A DNA stretch of 64,000 nucleotides from Dysidea avara. Taxonomy: Eukaryota > Porifera > Demospongiae > Dictyoceratida > Dysideidae. The position numbers and the translations under genes are program-made. The stretch lies in NCBI RefSeq assembly GCF_963678975.1, contig NC_089281.1, forward strand, positions 8,829,277 to 8,893,276, read 5' to 3'. Of this stretch, positions 1 through 40,044 are shown piece by piece (position 1 is the stretch's first letter; every line of letters starts with the position of its first letter). The notes beneath the pieces are model-generated. The model was not told the DNA's origin, made no database searches, and worked only from the letters and a program-made list of their open reading frames with translations.

Positions 1-1
1 A

Positions 2-13292
<13,291 letters not shown>

Positions 13293-13400
13293 AACTTTTC
13301 TTACTCCTATCAATCCCTCTCTCTTTACAGATCGAGGTTAATGAGACCTTTAACCTGCACGTGGGGCAAGGCTAGAACACGTTTGATCACGTGAAGTCAG
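13293..13400. promoter_or_regulatory. Putative promoter of UGP2 copy 1 with paired E-boxes
   Basis: CACGTG occurs at 13358-13363 and 13388-13393, 66 and 96 bp upstream of the ATG at 13292. The equivalent region of copy 2 (29164-29300) lacks an exact CACGTG. Confidence 0.5.
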
Positions 13401-13762
13401 TACCCACTGCAAGTGCTTTACGTGCAGCTATCCTGAGGTCATACCATCTAGTGTGTTCAACTCGTGCTCCAAGAATGGGGTAGCCAGACCGCTACTTTTT
13501 CTTTGTGTGTGTGGCCAGCTAAGCACTATAAATCTTAATGACTGGATCAGTATATAGCTAGTATAGCTCTGAAGGGAATGTATGCATACTAGCTTCCTGT
13601 AGTTGTGCTGATGAGCTGAAAACAATGCCAGTACTGAATTTTAGTGGTACTAATCAATCACTTTATTTAATTATACATTCAAGCTATAAAAGACCCTGTG
13701 AAAGTTTAAGGTAGCTATTGATCATGAAAAACTCACATTTTCATAGGATATTCATCATGGAA

Positions 13763-14570
13763 CAGGGGCGTAGCCAGGATTTTTTGAAGGGGGGTTCCAG
13801 CACCAGCATTGAGTTACTAGAAGCAGGGGTCTGGGGGCGCAGCCCCCAGCCGCTGAGAGACTTTCAATATTTTAATAAATCAAAACTCAGCAAATTGCTA
13901 TATATTATGCAAAAAGTACACTAATTATGATGCATTAAGTGCCCCTGGGATGAAGGTAGTACTAGATAAAGTCACCTAGTGGAAACAGACAGCATAACAC
14001 ATAGAGACACATATAGTAATCTGTAAGTGATGGTTATATCTCACTGTGGTATAGGAGCCATGAATCCACTGATACAAATGACAATCAAAACAATATAACT
14101 ATACAAATATGCATAGCATGAATTCATTTTGCATAACACAAGTGATAAATTACTTGAGTTCTATATCTTTAAACACTGCACACCAAAGCTATAGCAGTAT
14201 AAGGTTATGCTAAGTTTTGCATTTAATGCTGGAATGTCTGAAAAACTTCATATGGACATGGATATTTACAGGCATGTTCTATTAGAGTATACCTGACTGC
14301 TCTATTAGAGTATATACGTGACTGCTCTATTAGAGTATATCGATCTTTTTAACAAGTTTTGAAGAGGGCTCATGTTATCTCTGTAAATCCTTCCCTGAGA
14401 GATGAATGTAAGTTTTATCAATTGTGGTGCTGTGCCATTACACTATATTGCTCACTCATTTTGTCCTGCCATACTAAATGGTGTGTTAGGATCCTGCTTG
14501 CAGAAGTCTAAACTTTACAGGGGGGGGGGGGTTCCTGAACCCCCCGGAACCCCCCCTCCCTACGCCCCTG
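13763..14570. mobile_element. Non-autonomous element with CAGGGGCGTA ends and 5-bp duplication
   Basis: Ends CAGGGGCGTAGCCAGG and the complement of CAGGGGCGTAGGGAGG, flanked by TGGAA on both sides (13758-13762 and 14571-14575). The ends are hAT-like, and a 5-bp duplication would fit the hAT5-type group. It holds three copies of the 19-nt word at 14276-14338 and a long G run at 14521-14531. No transposase is present. Confidence 0.8.
14276..14338 (+). repeat. Triple copy of the dispersed 19-nt word
   Basis: Three copies of TGACTGCTCTATTAGAGTA or close variants at 14276-14290 (partial), 14294-14312 and 14320-14338. The same word occurs at many other places in the window, on both strands, often inside hAT-like elements. 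Confidence 0.9.
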
Positions 14571-15533
14571 TGGAAAGTAACTGATCAGTGACTCGAAAAC
14601 CCAATGAAAATGCTTTGAAAATAGCTCGGAAAATAGTCAATGCCGGAAAAGCCAATAAAAGGTCAATGAAATCACTCGGCTTTTTCATTGAGTTTTCATC
14701 AGGTTGCATGATAAAAAATGTAATTTTTCACTACATTTTCTTCACCAATGATGAAAGCTACCCAAATGAAAACTTCCGCATTCATTCATTTGTGCCGGTA
14801 AGAAGCAGACAAGATAACTAAACTGCAGAGAATTAGTTGCAACATGAGACTTTGAAAAGGTGTGTTGGTGGTACCACTTTGCACAAGGGTGCCTTCCATG
14901 ATAGCTGTATGTGGCTTGTTCATTCATCATGAGTGTCACTCTATCACAGGTGTCAGGTCCTACTTCAACACATTCAGTATTGTACAGCTGATATCCTGTC
15001 AGAGAAGTCTATCCTGACCACTCTACAGCACAGTAAGGATGAGGAACAGTTTGAGTTGATCGGTAGTGTTGGGACAGTTACTTGGTAAAAGTAACTAGTT
15101 ACATATTACATATTACTTGCAACAGAACTATTTAATTACAGTACATATTACCCAAAAAATAAAGTATACTTTATTTTTTGGGTAATATGTAACATAATAT
15201 TATGTAAAATTATCAGGGCCGCCCAGAGAAATTAAGGGGCCCAGGGCAAAGAGTTAAAGTGGGGCCCTTCACCCAAGTTGTAAGGTGAAGACCAAAAAAA
15301 AAAAAAAACAAGTTGATGTTGTGCTACTTCTAAAAACCAGGCGCCATGCAGCTAGCTAACTCATCTGGAATAACTATAGACAGTATATACTACTATGAAT
15401 TAACCAACTATGTATTACTACTTTACCATATGGTAGTTTGGGTTGTGCAATAATATAATTAGCTATTTCTCGTAATTCATGAAATATTCGTAATTCATTC
15501 AATTACGTTGCTATGCACTGCTAAGGAAGCGTT

Positions 15534-16361
15534 ATGATTATGATTATGATTATGATTTGATACTGGAAAGACAGCACTCAGTGCTGGTTACATCCAGGAG
15601 GGGGGGGGACCCTCAAAACAAAAAGGAGGTTAATTACAACAAATCTAGTCCAAAAATACAATTATTAAACTGTTCTAGTGACTCTGTATCGATGATGTGA
15701 TTAGGGAGGTTATTCCATTGCTTGATAGTTCCTGGAAAGTAACTCTGTTGGTAAGCAAGTGTTCTAGTTGGAGGAATTATATATCTGTATTGGTGATGCA
15801 ATCTAGTTGGATATGAAGTAGGCTTGAAATACTCAGGGAGCTGGATAGATGGCAAAGCGTGATGTAATACTCTATATAGTAAGTTCAAACGATCAATACA
15901 TCTTCTGCTCTGTAGGCTCTTCCAATGCAGTTGATCCAACAGGTAAGTGACACTACTCATTGGATTGTAATCCGATGCTACCCATCTTGCAGCACGACGT
16001 TGTATCTTCTCTAAAGTATTAATTAAGTATAGCTGGTGAGGGTCCCAGACACAACTAGCATATTCCAGCAGAGGACGTATTGATGTTAAATAGGCTGTTA
16101 TCTTAACTTCTTTGGAGCATTTACTTATATTACGTTTAAGAAAGTTGAGACTTTTAGTTGCTTTGCCGCAAAGATGATCGATGTGGTGGGACCAAGACAT
16201 TGATTGGTGGAATATGACCCCTAGATATGGATGCTGACTCTTCAGTTCCAGAGCTTTATTGTCAATGCTGTAGGTGGTGAGCATGGGAGTTTTGCTTCTT
16301 GAACAACGTAGAAAAACACACTTTTCAACATTTAGTTTCATTTGCCAAGTTTTAGCCCAGT
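15534..16361 (-). mobile_element. 5'-truncated LINE with reverse transcriptase C-terminal region
   Basis: Open frame 15634-16341 (235 codons) resembles the thumb and C-terminal part of CR1/Jockey-type non-LTR reverse transcriptases: WQMKLN(V)EKC start, PYLGV, LEYASCVWDP, LEKIQRRAARWV and a late WNNLP motif. The 3' tail is an ATAATC microsatellite (15534-15560). A 9-bp duplication GGAAGCGTT (15525-15533 and 16362-16370) flanks the insertion. The catalytic YxDD part is absent, so it is dead on arrival by 5' truncation. Confidence 0.85.
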
Positions 16362-16860
16362 GGAAGCGTTTGTTAAATAAACCGCTTTTACCAACATATT
16401 ACGCACAAAACTATCTTCTAAACTGTTTTATAGTGTGACTAACGTGTTTTTTCCCACAAATTCTCTCAACAAAGCCTCAAAGCTGCTCTTCATTTTCGTT
16501 CGCGTACGTAAGGGATACGCCCCCTTTCAACTCGAAGCGATAGGCTATTCCTGGCAGTGTACGAGGCCTGCACCGTTGTTTTTCAGTTGCTAAATGCCTG
16601 AAAACCTCAAGGGGAAGGTAGTCTGAGGAAAGTCACCACACCCGTATTTCAGTCCGCCGAAAAGAAACCACCTCAGAGCAAATTTCACCTGTGCAGAAGT
16701 TTAATACAGACTTCATTTCACTTTTACTTCTTACGTAAAAGCTGCTTTCACCGTTATTAAACGATTTTGCTCACGTGGGTGCGTACGGACAAACATAGGT
16801 AGATAGGTACATAGGTAGATAGATAGGTACACACACACACTTTTAAGGAAACAATTACAG

Positions 16861-16919
16861 TAAACCAGGCGCACGCCCACAGCCGGCCTTCGGCCGGCTG
16901 TGGGCGTGCGCCTGGTTTA
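16861..16919. repeat. Perfect 28-bp inverted repeat with 3-nt loop
   Basis: Two 28-bp arms, starting TAAACCAGGCGCACGCCCAC, pair perfectly around TTC. It is very GC-rich against an AT-rich background and sits inside the inner hAT element. It could extrude as a cruciform; function unknown. Confidence 0.95.
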
Positions 16920-17728
16920 AAAAGAAGGTCACAACCTGCTGGCAATGACAATAACTACCCATCACCAACCATATCTCCTTATCTATAAGCTTGCTACACT
17001 GCTCCTCTGAAGAATACTGTGACTGCTCTATTAGAGTATTTAGATCTGACTGCTCTATTAGAGTATATTGATCTTTTAAACAGGTATTCAGGGGGCACTT
17101 CATGGGGCCTCCTGGGGCCCCTTTCAGGCTGGGGCCTGGGGCAAAATGCCCCAGTTGCCCCCCCCTGTGGGCGGCCCTGAAAATTATTATAGTTATAATA
17201 ATATTACAAATATATTACTTTGTGTCCACAGCCTTAAGCTGTCACGTGTGAAACTACCACCTTATCACATGACATGATTGCGTTGTTTGGCAATGTGCAA
17301 ATCTTGGAAACTGGTGAATTAGTTTCATTCAGTAGGCTTCATTACTTCGTTGTGGCTAGGCGTTACTCATTACTCAGTGGATTACTAACAAGATTAGTAA
17401 CTTCGTTACTTGTAGCAATAATATTACATAATATTAGACTCGTTACAGTAACTATAATATTACTTAGGTAACGCGTTACATTTGTAAGTAAAGTAACTTG
17501 AGTTATATTATGAACTCTTGATATTACCTATTTTTATAGTGTATTTCGTTATATTACTTAGTTACCACAAAAGTAATAATATTATGTAACAATAAGTAAC
17601 GCGTTACTCCCAACACTGTTGATCGGCTGCTATAGGTATGAAGTTTCATGCATTAGAGCCAAGTTAGAGGAATATTATTACCAATTAATACACACAAAAG
17701 TAAAGTAATACAATATAGTAAGTCATGA

Positions 17729-29163
<11,435 letters not shown>

Positions 29164-29544
29164 CTTGCCGATTATATGGCTGCTTTCCACTACACAATCG
29201 ATCGAGTGAAAATAACGGATCCTTTTGGTTAATCAAACGGCTGTGATACACCAACTTGTTGAGTGTTGGTGGGGCTAAGACACCAACTTGATCATGTGAC
29301 TAGGCGTGCGCGCAGAAACTCCCCTTTGTCAAAAGTAAGGGGCGGGCGGTGCCCGACTACAACTTTCCTTAATTTACTGAACCACATCAGGCAATCAAAA
29401 TCTAGATGTACAAACTACAAGTCAATAATGAACTGTATAATAAAACTGTACAATTGGTGAAATGTAAATCTTAAAACACACACTTTGTATGTACAATATA
29501 ATACAATTGTATGATAAGACTATACAATATATACAAATGGAAGT

Positions 29545-34792
<5,248 letters not shown>

Positions 34793-34934
34793 CTTGACAC
34801 TTTTCTCTCCTTAATCTGGCTGCTTGTCACCACACGAACGGGTATTAAAGAGAGGAGTATAGGATCCCGTGTGGTCGTCACGGCTTTTATACATTGACCC
34901 ACGTGGATGCTGTTCACGTGCAGGACTGCAGGAC
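34793..34934. promoter_or_regulatory. Bidirectional promoter region UGP2 copy 3 / NAA80
   Basis: Only 142 bp separate the two divergent start codons, so both 5' UTRs and core promoters must lie here or overlap the genes. Two CACGTG E-boxes are at 34900-34905 and 34915-34920. Confidence 0.7.
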
Positions 34935-36789
34935 ATGACGTTCAAGTTGACAACTCTACACGATCAGCCTGACCTATTAGAAGAGGCGGCACTTCTGCTG
35001 ATTACGGAGTGGCCACGTTCTCTTGAAGCAAGGTGAGGTGTAACACACGTGTCTTGTCACAACTGGCTTGTTTGTCTGAGGTAGTAAATCAATTTTTCTG
35101 TACTTTGTCTGAAAACAACATGACGTTATGTATACATGTCATTGCCAACTGTCAAGATAAAGAGCAGGTGAGACATCATGACACCTGCATCAACAATGGT
35201 AACAGTTGATAAACAAGGGGTACTCACTTTCATACTGCCAGTTGATACACTTGCGGCCGGGATCAAGAATTTGATTGTCGAAATTTTGCCTTGATTGCTT
35301 GATTTCATCTATAGAAGAGCATTGATTCCTGATCATCTATCGTAAAAGCCTAGTAAATTCTCGTGCTGCTAAATGTTAGCTTTCAAAGGTGCTTGATTGT
35401 CAGTTTTGCGGATGTCTTGATCACTTGATCCACTGTTTAAAAGCCCCCTTGATTGCTTGATTGAATCTTGATCCCGGTCGTGTTTCAACAGGCAGTATGG
35501 AAGTGACTACCCCTTTGTGAACAAGGCCAATTTTAACACAGACAACTGGTCAAGTCTTTTTACATCAAAATGATTATAATGAAAATAAATTAAATTGTTG
35601 ATGATCAAGGCAAAAAACGGTCAATGTTGAAAATGCAATCTTGACCTATTTGGATTTGTTATATGGTGGTCATTGGTACAACACTCCTTGAATGCTAATG
35701 TAGTCATTCAAGAGACTTGGTTACAGCCTTCCTGTGAGGTACCAGGTAGAATTGCTCACACACAAGTGAGAAGTGCCAGTTTTAATTGGCTGCATCTAAA
35801 AGTTTTGTTTGTGTGTGTGTTGTATCAAGAGTTTATAATTATAAACTCTTGGTTGTATGTATCTGTCTATGTTTGTGCATGCATACATGTGCATGCGTGC
35901 ATGCGTGCGTGTGAGAGAGTGCGTGTGTGTGAGTGCATGCATAATTCCCAGCACTCATGTGATGCCATGCCCTACACACATATAATATAATGTATCTGAT
36001 CATAAACCCCAAGAATTTTGTAGGTCAATATTTAATACAAAGGTCAACATTTTCTTTGCTAACCATGTGCAACCTTGCATGTGACACAGTGATCACTTCT
36101 TTCTTATTGCATTATACAAACTTTTTACTACATATATAGGAAGGCGAGTATTGAAACATCCAAGAGTACTTTTCCTTGTTCAATTCTCCTAGTAGATGTG
36201 AGTGACAGAGATAAGGTAATCGGCTTTGCTCGTCTGCTTGAAGTAGTTGGAGACAAAACAGCTGCTCTAGTAGAATCAGGTGAGCAAGAATAATATTATT
36301 TCATCATCATTGAAGATTATCATTTCTTCAGTTGTGGTGGATCCCAAGTTAAGGGGTCATGGTTTAGGTAGAAAATTAATGGAGGCATGTGAAAACCATG
36401 TGACTAGTTTGGGTATGAATTCACTACACCTATCAACTCATGATAAACAACACTTTTATTCTCATCTTGGATACAATGATGGTCCAATTGTATCAGGGGT
36501 TCGGCATAGTGCAAAATCCATACAAGAGAGTTTGGTTAGCTAATTATAGTTTTTGTAGTGTGTATTTTATTTCCTTCGTGATACATAGGTTTCAGTGGTA
36601 GGTTTGGCAGAGAATGTTAGTACTGCAAATGATGCATGTGCTGATGTAAAGCAAGGGGAATCTATGGAGATTGTCAATCAGGTTGCTCCACCTCCACCAC
36701 CCCCTCCTCCAAAACTTCCTGTAGTTAGTGGCAACAGTATATTAAGCATGACATGGATGGTAAAATATTTCAATCAAAATTTAATCTGA
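34935..36789 (+). CDS. NAA80: Actin N-terminal acetyltransferase NAA80 (NAT6/FUS2 family)
   Basis: GNAT-fold acetyltransferase; the family acetylates the processed acidic N-terminus of actin in the cytosol. Four exons: 34935-35032, 36140-36279, 36332-36534 and 36589-36789, total 642 nt (213 aa), phases consistent. The N-terminal LTTLHDQPDLLEEAALLL and TEWPRS match the family. The acetyl-CoA loop LRGHGLGRKLME and the HLSTHDKQHFYSHLGY block follow. Exon 4 encodes eight consecutive prolines, the counterpart of the profilin-binding region of human NAA80, then a C-terminal SMTWM similar to the family's W-M end. Intron 1 (about 1.1 kb) contains a MITE at 35216-35514. Exon 3 reads into a stop just past its donor, so retaining the 54-nt intron 3 would give a form without the proline tract. 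The exact C-terminus is less certain than the core. Confidence 0.92.
35216..35514. mobile_element. MITE in NAA80 intron 1
   Basis: Inverted ends of about 48 bp starting AGGGGTACTCACTTTCATAC, with the complementary copy at 35466-35514. The interior is rich in GATTGCTTGAT words. No coding capacity; target duplication unclear. Confidence 0.75.
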
Positions 36790-37720
36790 AATTTTTAGTA
36801 TCTATGCATGGTAGAATATCTATGCATGGTAGAAGTGATTACTAGTAGGTCTTCTCATGACTATTGTTCTAATTGTGGATGTTGTTTCTCCAACCTACCA
36901 AGCTCTATCAATGGGTACTAATGTTGAATGAAGAGGCCAACAGTTCATATAACTTGAGGTTCAGGTGGGACTTGAGACTCAAACCTTTACCTATGAGACA
37001 TGGTACAGCCTCCTACAGGGTACTAGTCCTGAGAATCTGTATGTACGACTGCTGTCCTGGTCATTGTATTAGAGTGCCTCGTGGTAGTGCTGAGCAATGA
37101 CAATATTTTAATTAAACCGCGGTATCTGCTTTTGATACCGTCCAATTTTTTAACTACCGCAAATATTGTGAATTCGAAAGCACAAGTCTTTTAGTAGCTA
37201 AAATAACATCCTGTGTGAAGAAGTCTACTTACAGCACATATGAATGGATATGTTCTGCAGTAAATATATTGCAATTGGCTTTCAACAAAATTCTGTTGTT
37301 AACTGAAATTTTTAGGGTTATTTCTGTGTCTAAATCTAGTACTGCAGGTCTAAAATAGCATCAAACTAAGGTATGCCAATAACATTAGTCATACTGCAAT
37401 ATCAAGTTGACAATACCGTACCGTCTATGAAATATCAAAACCACTCAGCACTACCTCATGGTAGCTATGTAACTTGGCCAGTAAGATTGCTACAAGTGGT
37501 CCACTCATTTTCTTCTAAGATGCATCTTGTCCCATATGTCACCATTGGTGCTGTCCCAGTACAAATCTATGATGATACACTGTCCCCCAGTACAAGTGCC
37601 ATCAATGCTTAACATCACATTCATTTATATTATTACATTGTCAATTCTACAAGTCACACTAATATATATAAAACAAAATAAAATAACCAAATTGTTCCAA
37701 CAACTATATGTGATAATCAA

Positions 37721-39954
37721 TTAGAACTTTGACACAGATACTCCCAATTTCTCAATCACCTGTTGTTTGGTAGTATAAAATTACGAAAGATACACAAATA
37801 TTGTACCTTGATTCCCTTCTCTTGATATTCTTTTCGTGTCATCCAGAATTCTTCCTTATCCTTCATGATATCTGCTAATACTGCTCCACCCAAGAAGACC
37901 ATATGTTTACGGCGTGGTGGATCCTCAATACGGATCTTGAATTTCTACAGACAAAAGATGCTAATACTAACATGTGAAAATGGGTGTTTGCTTTACTGAT
38001 AATTTTCCAGTGTCTCCCCTCAGGACACGTTCCAAATAAAGCTGTTTCACTTCTCTTTCAAGTCGTGATGGTAATCCAGGATACATGGTTGATCCACCAG
38101 ACAGCACAATGTGCTTATAAAATTCTGAACGAGTGTCAATATCTGCAGCCTGCAGGGGAAAAGAAGTATCATTTGTGAAGTGTAAATATTGAAAATACCT
38201 GAATTGTGTTGAAAAGCAATTCGGCTACACCCACACCTTCAACACCGATCAAATGAGGCTGGAACAAAGCTTCTGGTGCTTCAAATCGTTCACCACCGAG
38301 TTTCACCACACGGCCATCAGGCAACTAGAATGAAACAAAACTAAAAGATGAAACTAAGACCAAATCCAACCAACCGTATAGCTCTCCACAAGTACGGTAG
38401 TTTCTCGTGCCAATCTCTGTTCTTGTTCAATATTATATCTAGAGTAATACATCATCATGAAAAGCAATTACATTATTAATAGCATACATACTCACCCAAC
38501 ATAACACAATTTCTCTTTCATCATTCTGACAGTCTCAAAGTCTGCGCTGTGATTGAAAGCATATCCTCGTAGCAACAACAACTAAAATTGAAAAACACTC
38601 ATTAATGTCCATCACCAATAGTTTATATGGATGCACACCTTAATGAGGTATTTTGTGATGTCTCTTCCAGCGATGTCGAGCCTACGGGTTAAGTGAGGAA
38701 GGGAAAACCCCTCATAAACAGGACAAATGTGTGTTACACCGTCACCAGAGTCAATAACAATACCAGTCAGAAGACCTGCAGATCAGTACAATTACCAATA
38801 AACATTAAATATCAATTTCCTAACTACATTCAAGTACATATATAGCAATATAAACAGCATGCCATGCACAAACAGAGCAAAGCCTTTATCTGCTATTGCA
38901 TGTCAACTCTATTACACTAGTAATCAGGTTCTGTCAGTCAGCACAGGAAAATTATCAGGACTAGTATGTTTCACGGGTGATTGTGTGGGTACCTGCTCCC
39001 CAGTAACTACATTACATATACACTACACACATTACATAACATACAAAATACCTTGTGCATATAAAGTAAGAACTGCCTGGATTGCTATGTATACACCCTC
39101 AAACTGATACTGCTCAAACATTAGCTACAAAAATTAACACATCACAAAATAAAATATACACTAGAGGTAACAGCAAACTAATGGTCAGGACCTCATGGAC
39201 AAGTGGTGGTACATATCATATTATACATGTAGTTTTGCTATTTACCATCAAGAGCCTAGAGACTCTTGTAAGCACTGCATACTTCCAGAGGACATAGCCA
39301 AAATGATTTCAAATGTTACCACCACACTTGCCATACAGAATACACAACTCTTTACCTCAACCATCTTTTCTCTGTTCTTCATGGGGTTCATCGGTGGCTC
39401 GGTCAACATGACTTTACATTGTCTGGGATCCTCTTTCAACTTCTCATTAAATGTGTAATCCCAGACTGACTTCATGTCCTCCCAGTTACGTACAACACCA
39501 TTTTCCATCGGGTAATTCACTTCTAACATCGATCGTAATTGGCTAGCTTCATCTCCAACCATAAGATCCTTAATTTATGACCAAATAAAGTAACAGTAGT
39601 GTGTCACAGTTGAATGTTGCGCTTACCTTCACTTCAATTCCTCCGACCTTAGCACTTGACCTGATGATTGGTCTGCCAACTAATGAAGGGAAGATGTGCG
39701 ATGGAAAGTTGCTTCCAGCATAACCCACTTTCACGAACTAAACAGGCATTAATAAGAATAAAATTGCAATACACCATCAAGCACAACACTAGAGCACTCA
39801 ATTATTGCTAATCATTAATATCACACAATAATACAGCCAAATCGTCGTTGTGTTTACTAAGCTTGGAAGAAAATGGCAGTAGGGCGTTGACCATTCAACT
39901 TACCCCTGTTCCATTATCGCACACAAGCACTTTATGTCCCTGCGAGTCAGTCAT
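37721..39954 (-). CDS. ACTR2: Actin-related protein 2, Arp2/3 complex subunit
   Basis: Nucleotide-binding subunit of the Arp2/3 complex, which nucleates branched actin filaments. Eleven exons: 39904-39954, 39627-39737, 39356-39568, 39052-39124, 38639-38775, 38496-38581, 38375-38438, 38199-38324, 37997-38149, 37807-37944 and 37721-37759. They sum to 1191 nt (396 aa; human 394), all in phase. The protein is strongly conserved: [19 protein letters not shown] (phosphate loop 1), the Arp2-specific [36 protein letters not shown] (phosphate loop 2), [20 protein letters not shown] and the C-terminal [10 protein letters not shown]. Introns are mostly 50-110 nt. The start codon is 90 bp from that of ITPA on the opposite strand. 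It converges on NAA80, whose stop is about 0.93 kb away. Confidence 0.97.
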
Positions 39955-40044
39955 TGTTAACGATGATCGTCTACCTAATAACCTGACGGACGAGACGGTC
40001 AAGAAGCTCAGGTGGTCGGGATCACGGTCGAACTACAAAACAAA
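39955..40044. promoter_or_regulatory. Bidirectional promoter region ACTR2 / ITPA
   Basis: Ninety bp lie between divergent start codons; no TATA box is evident. A palindromic TGACGTCA (CRE form) lies nearby in ITPA intron 2 at 40215-40222. Confidence 0.65.

Larger units (their letters stand above)
15214..17179. mobile_element. Inner non-autonomous hAT element
   Basis: Terminal inverted repeats CAGGGCCGCCCA at both ends and an exact 8-bp duplication AAAATTAT (15206-15213 and 17180-17187) define a 1966-bp insertion inside the outer hAT element. It contains no transposase frame. Its interior holds a LINE insertion, a perfect GC-rich hairpin and two copies of the 19-nt word TGACTGCTCTATTAGAGTA or a near form. 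Parts of it (about 16925-17040) recur inverted near 30150-30280. Confidence 0.9.
15064..17618. mobile_element. Outer hAT-type element, carrying nested insertions
   Basis: Ends are TAGTGTTGGGA on the left and the complement of CAGTGTTGGGA on the right, flanked by an exact 8-bp target duplication TTGATCGG (15056-15063 and 17619-17626). Both arms are rich in GTTACTTTT and AAAGTAACG words, typical of a widespread non-autonomous hAT family. It encodes no transposase. The inner part, 15214-17179, is a later hAT insertion. A related fragment lies near 10730-10870. Confidence 0.85.
14950..17708 (+). pseudogene. Unidentified coding exon interrupted by nested transposons
   Basis: An acceptor (TATCACAG) at 14942-14949 is followed by an open frame of 38 codons containing TADILSEKSILTTLQHSKDE, up to the insertion at 15064. 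Beyond the insertion (from 17619, through the duplicated 8 bp) the same frame resumes with GCYRYEVSCIRAKLEEYYY and stops at 17706-17708. Conceptually skipping the element and one target copy leaves one continuous open frame of about 64 codons, so this was probably the last exon of a real gene that converged on UGP2 copy 2. As it stands, translation stops 13 codons into the hAT sequence. I do not recognise the family, and found no convincing upstream exons between 13.4 and 14.9 kb. Confidence 0.5.

Noticed and set aside
35673-35990. 105-codon frame within NAA80 intron 1
   Set aside because: It crosses TG/CATG repeats and has no conserved motifs; the surrounding splice sites fit it being intronic.
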